Source: CAZVIK01 sp964627045 | Lineage (GTDB): Bacteria; Acidobacteriota; Terriglobia; Bryobacterales; Bryobacteraceae | DNA: 31,272 nt | Assembly (NCBI GenBank): GCA_964627045.1 | Contig: CAZVIK010000025.1 | Coordinates: forward strand, 1 to 31,272 | Direction: 5' to 3' | In this document: in pieces, positions 1 through 10,300 of the stretch | How positions within the stretch are numbered: position 1 is the stretch's first letter | Layout of the letters: every line of letters begins with the position of its first letter | The notes under the pieces: model-generated | What the model saw: only the letters and a program-made list of their open reading frames with translations | Told to the model about the DNA's origin: nothing | Database searches by the model: none | Program-made: the position numbers and the translations under genes

Positions 1-1
1 C

Positions 2-619
2 GTTTTTTCTGGGAATATCCAAGGACGCAGCGTGCGCGAATGCGGGCCGCGTGGCTGCTACCTCGTGGACGTGGACGACGATGGCGGAGTGAAGCTTGCC
101 TTCGAGCCGCTCGATGTGGTCCGTTGGCAGGTGCTGCAGGTCGATTTGGATGAGGAAACCGCGCCGGGCGATCTCGAAGCGCTCACACAGAGTGCCATCG
201 AGCGCGCGGTCGCGGAGGCGGAGGGACGGACCCTGGCAGTACGCATCCGGCTCGAAGGGTACGGACCCGCCTGGAATCGAGCTGCGGGGGATGCGCCTTC
301 GTTGAAGTCTCGAATCCGCATGCTTGCGCAGGACGCAGCCGTACCCATTCACGTCGAAAAGCTGGAACTTGCACCGCGGGCGCCCGGGCGGAGCGAGGAC
401 CCGGACGCTGGGCCGATTGCCGAGTTGCGCTCTCTGATTGGCGAGTTCAAGGAGGATGCCTCGCTGATGGCCGAACTGCAAGGACAGTTCGCGGACCTGA
501 AAAGCAAGCTGCAGGCTTCTGTACCGCCAGGGCAGGAGTGGGTAGACCCGCAGAACCCCTTGGTGCTGCGGGAGGCGCTGGCTTCGATCGAGCCGCTGTT
601 GGACGGAGACCGGAAATGA
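2..619 (+). CDS. SbcD/YhaO-like DNA repair metallophosphoesterase, C-terminal part (5' truncated)
   Basis: The reading frame is open from base 2 and enters the window mid-protein as VFSGNIQGRSVRECGPRG. That string matches the end of the calcineurin-like phosphoesterase domain in SbcD/Mre11/YhaO-type nucleases (the 'GN.Q.R...E.G.KG' stretch after the last metal ligands). The remaining ~190 residues are the family's capping and C-terminal domain, with a helical, acidic tail. The metal-binding motifs lie upstream of the window, so catalytic competence cannot be judged. Its stop overlaps the start of the SbcC/YhaN-like ATPase as ATGA (616-619), the usual coupled order for the two subunits of this nuclease-ATPase complex, which processes DNA ends. 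The identification rests on the short conserved string plus the partner gene. The GTG at 32 is internal, not a start. Confidence 0.8.
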   Translation, partial: VFSGNIQGRSVRECGPRGCYLVDVDDDGGVKLAFEPLDVVRWQVLQVDLDEETAPGDLEALTQSAIERAVAEAEGRTLAVRIRLEGYGPAWNRAAGDAPSLKSRIRMLAQDAAVPIHVEKLELAPRAPGRSEDPDAGPIAELRSLIGEFKEDASLMAELQGQFADLKSKLQASVPPGQEWVDPQNPLVLREALASIEPLLDGDRK

Positions 620-3600
620 GACTGGACGTTCTCAATCTGATCCCGGGGGGGGGGGGTACCCCGGGGGGTTTACCTTTTACGGGTGCACGCCTGGACTTCG
701 GGAATCCGTTCACGATCGTTTATGGCCTGAATGAGGCCGGGAAGACGTCAGCCCTGCGCGCGTTGCTGGACGGGTTGTTTGGGATACATGCGCAAACGCC
801 GGAATCGTTTGTGCACGCGTACCAGAACCTGCGTATAGGAATGACGCTCTCCTGGAATGGAGGGGAGCTCAGTTTCGTCCGGCGGAAGGGTAACAAGCAG
901 ACGCTGCGCGCGGCAGACGATTCCACCGTGGTTGATGACAGCGCTCTCGAACGCGCCTTGCACGGAATCACACGGGACACCTTTACAACTATGTTCGGCA
1001 TCAGCCACGAAGCGTTGGTCAAGGGCGGTCGCGCGCTGGCCGAGGGTGAAGGCGAGATTGGCCAACTGCTGTTCGCTTCGGCGGCCGGGCTAACCGGGCT
1101 CCAGGCCACCCTGGCAAGACTGGAGGCCAACGCGGCCGAACTGTACACTCCAAGGGCGTCCAGCAAGTCGATTCACCAATGTCTTCGTGATCTGCACGAA
1201 AGCGAGCAGGAGCTCAAGAAGACCCAGGTTGTAGTCGCGCGTTTTCAGTTGAACCAGAACGCTCTGCAAGAGGCTGCCGGAGAGTTGGAGGTCTGTGAAA
1301 GGAAGGTCGAAGCCCTTCGCCGTGAGTCTGAACGCCTGGATCGCATCCGAAAGGCGCTGCCGACGATCTCGCAGCGTGCGCAGGTCGTGCTGGATCTCGC
1401 GGGTCTCTCTACCTCTGTGCTGCTGCCGGAAGATTACGGACCGCGGTTGCAGGAAACGGAAGGCCGTTTGCTCGGTGCGCGCCAGGCGCAATCGGAGATT
1501 CAGATGGATCTTGATGGCGTTGCGAAGACGGTAGCCCAATTTCACATCCCCGAGGACGTTTTGGCGGCGGACGAAGCCATACGCGGTTTGTTCGGCGAAA
1601 AGAGCGCGATCCAGAAGTCGAAGAGGGATTGCGACCGCAGGGTTGCGGAGCTGGCCGAGCTGAACCGCGTATTGCTGGATCAGGCGCAGCGCCTGCACCC
1701 AGGGCTGTCCCTGGAGGACGCCGCGAAACTGGATCCCGGCTTGCTTGTGCGTAACCGCATTCAGGAACTCGCCCCGCAAGCGCCGCGCCTGGAGGCCGAT
1801 TGCGACGCACTGAGCCGGTCCCTCGAAGAAGCCCACCGGAAACTGGCGGAATGCGAGACGACCGTTGCCTCGCTGCCCGCAGGTGCAGACACGACCGTTC
1901 TGTCCGTGGTGGTAGATCGCGCGCGGCGGGAGCTTGATGTGGACGGCGTCCGCAAACTACGGTTGAAAATCGCCTCCGCGGAGAAGACTGTTGATCCCGC
2001 CGTCCGCAGTCTGCCGCTCTGGAAAAGGTCCCCAGAGGACTTGGAGGGGCTGCCCGTTCCTGAGGTAGAGACCGTCGAGCAGTATCGGTCGGCCTTGGAG
2101 GCAGCCGGCGCGGCCGAATCCAAAGCGAGTGAGAGACTGGCGGAGGAGAACAACAACCTGGCCGCCGCGCAAGCTGAGCGCGATCGGGTTGTGGGACCGG
2201 ATACCGTCCCCACGCTGGCGACGCTTTCAGCCGCGCGCGAATTGCGCGATGTCGGTTGGAAGATCGTCAAGAGCGTCTGGAAGGAAGGTGCCGAGGACGC
2301 AGCCGAACAGCATGACTTTCTTGCCCGGAGTGGTCATACGGACCTCGCTGCCGGTTACGAGGGAACGGTTGTCGGAGCCGACCAGGTGGCTGACCGCATG
2401 CGGGAGGAAGCCGAGCGAGTAAACCGCTTGATGACTCTCGACACAGAGATCGCGCGGTTGAAGCTCCGCTGCCAAGATGCCCGCAATGGCATTGACGAGG
2501 CGCAGAAGAGCGCTGAGGCTGTTCTGGCTCGATGGGTGGGTATCTGGTCCGACTGTGCCATCGTTCCGGAATCGCCTTCGGCCATGTTGACCTGGATGCG
2601 GCGGCGGGCCGGTATCGTGGAGCAGGCCGCACGGCTGCGGGAGGTGCGCCTGGAACTGAAGGCGCTGGAGGACACTGATGCGGAGTTGGCGGCGCAACTC
2701 TCCGAATCGCTGAAGCCCCACGGAGAGTTTCCAGATGGCACCGCCGCCGACCTACTCGCCGTCGCGGAATCGGTGCTGAATGCGGCGGCCGAATCCGCGC
2801 AAGAACGGCGAACGGCTCTTGCGCTGCGCGAATCTCAGAGTTTGGAGATCTCCAGAATCGAGGCGAAACTGGCCGAAGCCCGCGAGAGAGTATGCGCGTG
2901 GCGGCGCGAGTGGGAGGCGGCATTGCAGGACGCTGGACTGCAACCAGCCGCTTCTCCCGCGGCTGCCGAGGCATATTTGGATAGCGTCCGCGATATAACC
3001 GCCGGTTTGAGCAAGGCCCGGGACCTGAACGACCGAATCGAGAAGATGCAGGCGGACGCAGAGGCGTTCGCGCTGGCCGTCGCGAAGCTGGTGGAGCGCC
3101 TCAACCCGACCCTTCGCGGCCTGGATCCCGAAGCCGCCATCGCCCAGCTACATCAAGCGCTCCTCGAAGCCAACGAGAATCAGAAGTTGCTCCGCCAGGA
3201 AATCAAACGGCAGAGAGAAATCGAAGCGAAACTTCGCCAGACCGAGCAGGCCGCGGCCCGTTCCGCCGGCGAACTCGAAGCTCTGTACCGCGAGGCGGGT
3301 GCGGCCGATGGGCAGTCTGCCCGTGAGGCTTGGGCGCGATCCAACAAGAAGCGCGAGCTGGACCGCCTGCTTGGGGAATGCGATGCCCGGCTTGGTCTGG
3401 TGTCCGCCGGCAAGACGATTGACGAGTTCCTGGCGGAGGCTGCCTCGGTGGAAGCCGATTCGATCGCCGGCCGCTTGGAGCAGATCGAACAAGAGAGCCT
3501 TTCGATCCAGCGCGAACGGGAGCAGTTCGAGGCCAGGCGCCGGGAACTTGATGCCGAGGCCCTGGCTATGCGCGGCGGCGACCTGGCCGCGTCCGCAGCG

Positions 3601-4125
3601 CAGCGCATCAGCGGCATCGCGGGACGGCTGGCCGGCGAGGTGGAGCAATACGTGCGTTTGAGAACTGCGTCTTTCGTGTTGCGCAAAGCCGTAGAGCGCT
3701 ATCGAAGCCGGAATCAGGGGCCGGTGCTGGATGCCGCGAGCCGTCTTTTTGCGCAATTCACCAGAGGCAGCTTCGCTTCCCTTCGGGTGGAAAACGAGGA
3801 CGGCACTAGCTCGCTGGTCGGCGTCCGTCCGACGGGCCAGACCGTTCCACTACTGGGCATGAGCGATGGAACGCTGGACCAGCTCTACTTCGCGTTGCGC
3901 ATCGCCAGCCTGGAACATTACTTTGCTGCGCACGAGCCGGCGCCTTTCATCGTCGACGATGTACTTCTGAACTTCGACGATGAGCGCGCCGCCGCCGCAC
4001 TCACGGCGCTGAACGCGCTCTCAAACAAGACCCAGATTATCTTCTTTACCCATCACCGGCGGCTGGTGGAACTGGCCGAGACGCATACTCAAGCAACGGT
4101 CCGCGAGATGCAGCCGATGGAGTGA
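616..4125 (+). CDS. SbcC/YhaN-like AAA (ABC/SMC-type) ATPase
   Basis: A 1169-residue SMC-like ATPase, normal length for YhaN-type partners of SbcD-like nucleases. Walker A is GLNEAGKT (residues 37-44). The ABC signature region reads MSDGTLDQLYFALR from residue 1082, and Walker B is FIVDDVL with acidic D1114 and D1115. Between them lie ~800 residues of Glu/Ala/Leu/Arg-rich heptads typical of a long coiled coil. The family role is an ATP-driven clamp for DNA-end processing. I chose ATG 616 because it overlaps the upstream stop (ATGA), has GGAG a few bases before it, and begins MRLDVLNLI as the family does; a GTG further upstream lies inside the nuclease gene. Odd feature: the N-terminal beta strand is interrupted by a Gly/Pro segment (about residues 10-20) encoded by G12 and G6 runs, where homologues normally have a short 'AFGxF'-type turn. 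Confidence 0.88.
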   Translation: MRLDVLNLIPGGGGTPGGLPFTGARLDFGNPFTIVYGLNEAGKTSALRALLDGLFGIHAQTPESFVHAYQNLRIGMTLSWNGGELSFVRRKGNKQTLRAADDSTVVDDSALERALHGITRDTFTTMFGISHEALVKGGRALAEGEGEIGQLLFASAAGLTGLQATLARLEANAAELYTPRASSKSIHQCLRDLHESEQELKKTQVVVARFQLNQNALQEAAGELEVCERKVEALRRESERLDRIRKALPTISQRAQVVLDLAGLSTSVLLPEDYGPRLQETEGRLLGARQAQSEIQMDLDGVAKTVAQFHIPEDVLAADEAIRGLFGEKSAIQKSKRDCDRRVAELAELNRVLLDQAQRLHPGLSLEDAAKLDPGLLVRNRIQELAPQAPRLEADCDALSRSLEEAHRKLAECETTVASLPAGADTTVLSVVVDRARRELDVDGVRKLRLKIASAEKTVDPAVRSLPLWKRSPEDLEGLPVPEVETVEQYRSALEAAGAAESKASERLAEENNNLAAAQAERDRVVGPDTVPTLATLSAARELRDVGWKIVKSVWKEGAEDAAEQHDFLARSGHTDLAAGYEGTVVGADQVADRMREEAERVNRLMTLDTEIARLKLRCQDARNGIDEAQKSAEAVLARWVGIWSDCAIVPESPSAMLTWMRRRAGIVEQAARLREVRLELKALEDTDAELAAQLSESLKPHGEFPDGTAADLLAVAESVLNAAAESAQERRTALALRESQSLEISRIEAKLAEARERVCAWRREWEAALQDAGLQPAASPAAAEAYLDSVRDITAGLSKARDLNDRIEKMQADAEAFALAVAKLVERLNPTLRGLDPEAAIAQLHQALLEANENQKLLRQEIKRQREIEAKLRQTEQAAARSAGELEALYREAGAADGQSAREAWARSNKKRELDRLLGECDARLGLVSAGKTIDEFLAEAASVEADSIAGRLEQIEQESLSIQREREQFEARRRELDAEALAMRGGDLAASAAQRISGIAGRLAGEVEQYVRLRTASFVLRKAVERYRSRNQGPVLDAASRLFAQFTRGSFASLRVENEDGTSSLVGVRPTGQTVPLLGMSDGTLDQLYFALRIASLEHYFAAHEPAPFIVDDVLLNFDDERAAAALTALNALSNKTQIIFFTHHRRLVELAETHTQATVREMQPME
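645..668 (+). repeat. Homopolymeric G tract (G12, then G6) inside the ATPase gene
   Basis: Twelve consecutive G (645-656), then TACCCC, then six G (663-668). The tract lies about 30 bases into the coding sequence, before Walker A, and keeps the frame at the present length. A change of one or two bases would truncate the protein early. It could be a slippage-prone phase-variation tract or a sequencing/assembly artefact. Confidence 0.9.
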
Positions 4126-4274
4126 TAAAGGTCGGCGTGCGTTACTGCCTTACAGGGCTGCGAGGATAGCAGACAGCACTTGTCCCAGCCGCCGAATGCA
4201 CCCTAGGACGGAACCTCTCTTCCAAGGGGGCGAGCCCGCGCCTCTTCCATCGCCCATGCAGCTGCCATTAGGAA

Positions 4275-4280
4275 TAGAAT
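4275..4280 (+). promoter_or_regulatory. Possible -10 box upstream of the restriction-modification operon
   Basis: TAGAAT (5/6 to the sigma-70 -10 consensus) lies 18 bases before the methyltransferase ATG at 4299. No convincing -35 box sits 16-18 bases upstream. The 173-bp gap (4126-4298) after the ATPase gene holds no other gene and no clear terminator hairpin, so a separate promoter here is plausible but weak. Confidence 0.25.
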
Positions 4281-4298
4281 CAGAGAGTTTAACAGCTT

Positions 4299-7200
4299 AT
4301 GGCGAGAAACAAGAGAGCCACTACAACCGGCGGCAATGGGCCCCTCACCTCGGTGTCGGACTACCGCCATCCCGAGGCCACTCGGAAGAACAACCCGCCT
4401 GCCAAAATCGCAGCCGAAGGCTACGTTCCGCTGATCCCGAAGGCCGAGTATTTGTACAGTCCTCGCCGCCCGCCTGAACTCCGGTTCGATCCGACGGGCC
4501 GCGCCGACGAGCTGCCTGAGTTGCTGGCCAAAGCAACGAAGCAGACGCTAACCGAGCCTGAAGCGTGGGCGATTGTCGAAGCACTACGGGTCCACGAGCC
4601 GTGGTTGGAGTGGGCCGGAAAGCGGGAGGCCAAGTCGTTCGCCGTGGACCCGGTCGCGCTGCACATCCACGAGCGGGTCAGCACGCAGGCCATCCTGAGA
4701 GTCGCGGCACGCGAGGACGTAAACCGCTCGCTGTTCGCCGATCCGGAGCAGGAGTACAACGAGGCAGTCCAGTTCTACAAACATGATGTGGACTGGTCGA
4801 ACCGCGTAATCCTGGGCGACAGCCTCCAGGTTATGTCATCGCTGGCTCGGCGCGAGGATCTTGCGGGCAAGGTTCAGATGATCTACCTCGACCCGCCCTA
4901 CGGGATCAAGTTCGCCAGCAACTTCCAGCCAGAGATCGGCAAGCGGGACGTAAAGGACAAAGAAACCGACCTGACCCGCGAGGCGGAGATGGTGAGGGCG
5001 TACCGGGACACGTGGACGCTAGGCGTGCACTCATATCTCGCGTATCTGCGGGACCGCCTCATCGTCGCGAAGGAACTGCTGCAAGATACGGGAAGCATTT
5101 TCGTCCAGATCAGCGACGAGAACCTGCACCGCGTTCGTGCCTTGCTGGACGAGGTGTTTGCGCCTGCTAACTTCATTGCCCAGATTACGATAAAGAAGAC
5201 GACAGGGAGCACTGCGGACTTTATTCCGGGGTCATGCGATTACCTGCTCTGGTATGCGAGGAATCGCGAACTTGCGAAGTTCCACCAGCTATTCACGGTC
5301 AAACAGCCGGGGGACGAGGGCGCGACGGGCTACTCCAAAGTAGAACTTCCAAATGGGGAAGTTCGCTCACTTACGGACGAGGAGATGGATGATCCCGCCA
5401 GTATTCCTGCGGGTGCTGCGATATTCGCGGGGGACAATGTCACCAGTCAGAGCATGGGACGCGACAAAGGCGAAGGTGCAGCCTCGTGGTTCCGCATCTC
5501 AGTGTCCGGATTTGAGTTTACGCCCGGTCCGAAGGCGCGCTGGAAATCAAACGAAGCGGGGATGCAGAGACTTCTAAGTGCGGAGAGGCTTTTGAGTGGA
5601 GACAGGTCAACTCTTTCATACAGGCGAAGACTGGACGATTTTCCTGTAACGCCACTTCTGAACATCTGGACCGATACAGTCGGTCAAAATCAACTGGGTG
5701 GCGAGAAGCTGTTCGTCGTTCAGACGGCATTGAAGATTGTTGAGCGCTGCCTGCTCATGACCACCGAGCCCGGCGACCTCGTCCTCGACCCCACCTGCGG
5801 CTCCGGCACAACCGCTTCGGTGGCGGAACAGTGGGGTCGGCGATGGATCACAATTGATACGAGCCGGGTGGCCGTCGCGATTGCGCGACAGCGTTTGCTC
5901 ACATCACGCTACGACTTCTTCAAACTGAAGGACGAGTCAAAGGGTGTCGTTGGCGGGTTCAGGTACAAGAACGTTCCACACATCAGCCTAAAGAGCATCG
6001 CGCAGAACCCGAACCTCGATCCGATCTTCGCGAAGCACGAGGCAGTCCTCAACCAAAAACTCGCCGCCGCTAACAAAGCGCTCATTGCCGTTTCAGACAG
6101 GCTCCGCAGCGAACTCGGCATCAAGCTGGCCCTGAAGCTGAAGCACGAAGGCAAGAAGGCCGTCACCGAAGCAGACCGTCGGCGGTGGGAGCTCCCGGCT
6201 ATGGGGAAAGGCTGGCAGCACTGGGAGGTCCCGTTCGACACCGACCCGGATTATCCCGCCGATTTGAAGAAGTCCGTCGAGGAATACCGCGCGGCGTGGC
6301 GGGCCAAAATGGACGAGGTCAACACCTGCATCGCAGCGAATGCGGATCAGGAAGAATTGGTAGACCAGCCCGAGGTGGACCGCAAGATCACCCGCGTCAG
6401 CGGGCCATTCACCGTCGAAGCCGTGCAGCCACCGGAGATGTCTCTGGGAGAAGCCACCGTTGTGGAGACCGGATTCGCTGGCGAGCCAGACGAATTGGCT
6501 GATACCTTCGTCATCCGTGAAGTTCAAATGGGTGAATCGGCTCAAAATCTCGAAGCGTACTTGAGCAAGATGGTGGATCTGCTGCGCATGGACGGCGTCC
6601 GTTTCCCGGATAACAAGCAGAGGAAGTTCACGCGACTGGACCCCATTTACGCCACCGGCAGTTCAGCCGGCATCCATGCCGAAGGGCGGTGGGTGAACCT
6701 TGGCGAAACCGATGACGATCCGGATGGCGACGCCACAGTCGGCGTGGTGTTCGGCCCACAGTACGGCCCCATCACCGCGAAGATGATCGAAGAGGTCATT
6801 CGGCCTGCCGCCCGGCGCTACGACGATCTGGTCTTCGCAGGTTTCAGCTTCGACGGACCCGCCCAAGCGGTCATCGACGAGGGCGTGCCGCGCCTTCGGC
6901 TGCACATCGCGCACATCCGCCCGGACGTGAACCCGGGTATGAACGGCCTGCTGAAGGAGCAACCCGGCAGCCAGTTGTTCACCGTCTTCGGCCGCCCGCG
7001 CACGGCGTTGAAGGGCCCCGACCGGGAGGGAATGTACACGGTCGAGATGGAAGGCGTGGACGTCTATGATCCGGTGAATAACAGCGTGGTGGACACCGGC
7101 GCTGCGAAGGTGGCGGCGTGGTTCGTAGATGGCGATTACGATGGGCGCACCTTCTGCATCACGCAGGCGTTCTTTCCCGACCGCAGCGCTTGGGAGAAGC

Positions 7201-7370
7201 TCAGCAAAGCGCTGGCCGACGTCGTGGATCCGGGGCGGTTCGAGGCGCTCTCGGGCACCGTTTCGTTGCCGTTCCCCGCGGGCGGACACAAGTGTGTCGC
7301 GGTGAAAGTGATCGACCCGCGCGGCAACGAGGTGATGCGGGTGCATGCTCTCGGCGGGGACGGGAGGTAG
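4299..7370 (+). CDS. Type III-like adenine-specific DNA methyltransferase (Mod)
   Basis: Predicted N6-adenine or N4-cytosine methyltransferase modifying the target of the next gene's nuclease. Motif IV DPPY is at residues 198-201 within MIYLDPPYGIKF. The SAM-binding motif I is DPTCGSGTT (497-505) and follows it, giving the beta-class order seen in Type III Mod and related orphan enzymes. The intervening ~290 residues would hold the target-recognition domain. At 1023 residues it is clearly longer than typical Mod subunits (about 550-700). Roughly the last 400 residues, after motif I and its helices, form an extra region I cannot assign. No good Shine-Dalgarno precedes ATG 4299, but the frame start fits. 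The downstream restriction gene begins 3 bp after the stop, so the two are co-transcribed. Methyltransferase identity is firm; the Type III assignment relies on the partner. Confidence 0.9.
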   Translation: MARNKRATTTGGNGPLTSVSDYRHPEATRKNNPPAKIAAEGYVPLIPKAEYLYSPRRPPELRFDPTGRADELPELLAKATKQTLTEPEAWAIVEALRVHEPWLEWAGKREAKSFAVDPVALHIHERVSTQAILRVAAREDVNRSLFADPEQEYNEAVQFYKHDVDWSNRVILGDSLQVMSSLARREDLAGKVQMIYLDPPYGIKFASNFQPEIGKRDVKDKETDLTREAEMVRAYRDTWTLGVHSYLAYLRDRLIVAKELLQDTGSIFVQISDENLHRVRALLDEVFAPANFIAQITIKKTTGSTADFIPGSCDYLLWYARNRELAKFHQLFTVKQPGDEGATGYSKVELPNGEVRSLTDEEMDDPASIPAGAAIFAGDNVTSQSMGRDKGEGAASWFRISVSGFEFTPGPKARWKSNEAGMQRLLSAERLLSGDRSTLSYRRRLDDFPVTPLLNIWTDTVGQNQLGGEKLFVVQTALKIVERCLLMTTEPGDLVLDPTCGSGTTASVAEQWGRRWITIDTSRVAVAIARQRLLTSRYDFFKLKDESKGVVGGFRYKNVPHISLKSIAQNPNLDPIFAKHEAVLNQKLAAANKALIAVSDRLRSELGIKLALKLKHEGKKAVTEADRRRWELPAMGKGWQHWEVPFDTDPDYPADLKKSVEEYRAAWRAKMDEVNTCIAANADQEELVDQPEVDRKITRVSGPFTVEAVQPPEMSLGEATVVETGFAGEPDELADTFVIREVQMGESAQNLEAYLSKMVDLLRMDGVRFPDNKQRKFTRLDPIYATGSSAGIHAEGRWVNLGETDDDPDGDATVGVVFGPQYGPITAKMIEEVIRPAARRYDDLVFAGFSFDGPAQAVIDEGVPRLRLHIAHIRPDVNPGMNGLLKEQPGSQLFTVFGRPRTALKGPDREGMYTVEMEGVDVYDPVNNSVVDTGAAKVAAWFVDGDYDGRTFCITQAFFPDRSAWEKLSKALADVVDPGRFEALSGTVSLPFPAGGHKCVAVKVIDPRGNEVMRVHALGGDGR

Positions 7371-7373
7371 GCG

Positions 7374-10300
7374 ATGGCCCGCAAGAGCGGAGGTGTCGTC
7401 ATCCCTGGCCAGGAGCAGTTGCCGGTGCAACCGGTGGACCGGCCTATCCTCTGCAATCCATACGAAGAGCCGCGCGACCACTGGATCTACGATAAGGAAA
7501 CCGGAGCGGCGAGCCGCGCCGGAACTCGCCGACCTGCGAGCTACTGGTATAAGACGGAGCGCACCGGGAGCGCACAATTGACCCTGACCGGCCTCGCGGA
7601 GGAGGAGCGCGACGATCTGCCGCTCGTAAATGCCCTAAGGGAGGACGTTCGGAAGTGGCGCGAGGCCGGGTACCCCGGCGCCACCAACGTGACGTGCGGC
7701 CTGCTTCACCACTGGGCCCGCACAGACCGCGCACGGCGGTTATTCTTCTGCCAGATCGAAGCCGTCGAGACGATCATCTACTTGCTGGAGATCCGGTTCC
7801 CGGGGAAGGTTGGCATTCGCGGGAACCCAAAGCTCGGGAAAGAGGACCTGAACCGGCTGCTTGCCGGAAATCGCCCGTCATTCAGCAATCCAGGCCAGGA
7901 CTTCTTCCCGCGCCTGATTGACCCGGCGCAAGATGCGTCACTGGCGGCACTACGCCGGATCGCCTGCAAGATGGCTACAGGGAGCGGGAAGACCGTGGTG
8001 ATGTCAATGGTGGTCGCGTGGGCATTCTGCAACCGCGGCCAGAACCCAGCGACTACTCTATTCCCGAACGGGGTTCTCATCTGCTGCCCGAATTTGACGG
8101 TGAAGGAGCGATTGCAGGTGCTTCGGCCGGAGCGCCCGGGCAACTACTACGAGGCGTTCGATATCGTTCCGCTCAAGTACCGCCCGCTGATGCAGTCCGG
8201 AAAAGTGCTGGTGACAAACTGGCACCGGTTCGCAGAGGAGTCCGAACATTCCGAGAACGGCAAGAATTATGCGGTGGTGAACAAAGGCCCGGAGACGCCG
8301 GATACCTTCGCTCGTCGTGTGCTGGAAGACCTCTACGACCGCCTCCCCATCATGGTGATGAACGATGAGGGACACCATTGCTGGCGTCCGGCGGCGACCG
8401 AAGAAAACCTCAGCACGGTGGACAAGGACGAAGTAGAAGAGGCGCGCGTCTGGCTGGATGGTCTGGACCGCATCAACAACTGCACTGCCAATCCCGCCGC
8501 GAAGCCAGGTATATCGATCTGCCTAGACCTTTCTGCAACGCCGTTCTACCTAAATGGGAGCGGCTATCCCGAGGGCACACCGTTTCCGTGGATCGTGAGC
8601 GATTTCGGTTTAGTCGACGCCATCGAGAGCGGCATCGTGAAGATTCCGCGCCTGCCGGTACTCGACACGACGGGCAGGCCCGATCCGAAGTATTTCAAGC
8701 TGTGGAAGGCGATCAACGAGAACCTGGAACCCGGCGAGCGGCTGCCCGGCAAGTCGAAACGGCCCAAGCCGGAGGTGGTATACCGCGAAGCCGAAGGCGC
8801 ACTCCTGCAAATCGCCTCGCAGTGGAAGGAGCGGTTCGAGCAGATGGAGGCGGCGACGCCGGGGCAGGAGCACGTACCGCCGGTGCTCATCCTGGTATGC
8901 GACAACACCGACATCGCCGAGGTCTTCTACCGGAAGATCAGCGGGGAAACGGAGACGGAGACGGTCACCGAGGCGGATGTTGCCGAAGTGCTCGGCGAAG
9001 AAGACGCGGAAAACGGCAACGGCAACGGCTCGCCCGCTGTATCGAAACAGAAGCCAGCGAAACCAGGCAAGCGCAAGGCGACCACAGTGTACGGCAAGGG
9101 TGCGATCTTCCCCGAGCTCTTCTCAAACAACCCCGACGTGAATCGCACGATCCGGATCGATACGAAGTTACTGGCCGAAGCCGAGAGCGACGATCCGAAA
9201 AAGAAGAGGCAGGATGCCGCCGAGGAGTTGCGTCAGGTGGTGGCAACCGTGGGCAAGCCGGGCCAGCCGGGCGAGCATGTGCGGTGCGTGGTGTCGGTCT
9301 CCATGCTGACCGAGGGGTGGGATGCGAACAACGTCACTCATATCCTGGGAGTGCGAGCCTTCGGCAGCCAGTTGCTCTGCGAGCAGGTTGTGGGACGCGG
9401 GTTACGACGCATGGACTACGTGCCCGACCCGACGACCGGCTTGCTCACCGAGGAATACGTGGACGTGTACGGCATCCCATTCTCGGTGATCCCGTTCAAA
9501 GGGCGACCTGTGAAGGCGCCCGCGCCCGATGACCGGCCCAAGAACCATGTACGTGCCCTGCCGGAGCGCAAGGCCCTGGAAATGCGGTTCCCTGTGGTGG
9601 AGGGCTACGCCTTCGCGCTGCGGAAAAACCTGATCCGCTGCGATGTCGATGGAATGCCTGTGCTGGACATCGAGCCGAACCGGGAACCGACCGCCACGTT
9701 TGTGCGGCCCACCGTCGGGTACGCGGAGGGTAGTCCATCGGCCCACAGCAGCCCGTTCCAGTTCGTGGAGCAGGACCGCGAGGAATACTATCGGGAAACG
9801 CACCTGCAAACCATCGAGTTCCAGATCGCGCGTCTCATCGTAGACCAGTTGACGGTAGCGGGCCCGGATGCCAAAGATAGGCGGCGGCGCGTGCTGGCGC
9901 TGCAATCGCGACATCAACTTTTCCCGCAGGTGTTCCGGTACGTGGACGAATACGTGCGCCGCAAAGTGAACTTTCAGAATTGCGATCCGTGTGAATTGGG
10001 CCTGGAGAAGTACGTGCAGCGGATTGTGGAGCGGCTGCGGGACGGCATCGTGCCGGACGAATCCGAAGGCGAAGCTCCGCTGATGCCGATCACGAATCGC
10101 TACAAGCCGATCGGCACCACGGCTGAGGTCGATTTCAAAACCACGCGCCCCTGCCACGCGACAATGAAGAGTCATATCGACCAAGTCGTGCTGGACAATC
10201 TGGTGTGGGAATCGAGCGCGGGCTTTCGGCTGGAATCGAGCGATGCAGTGCAATTCTATGCCCGGAACGACCACATGGAGCTGACAATCCCGTACGAGTA

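Noticed and set aside
8378..9532. 384-codon + strand frame inside the restriction gene
   Set aside because: Alternative frame of a gene with complete helicase motifs; Arg/Gly-rich composition typical of a frame shadow.
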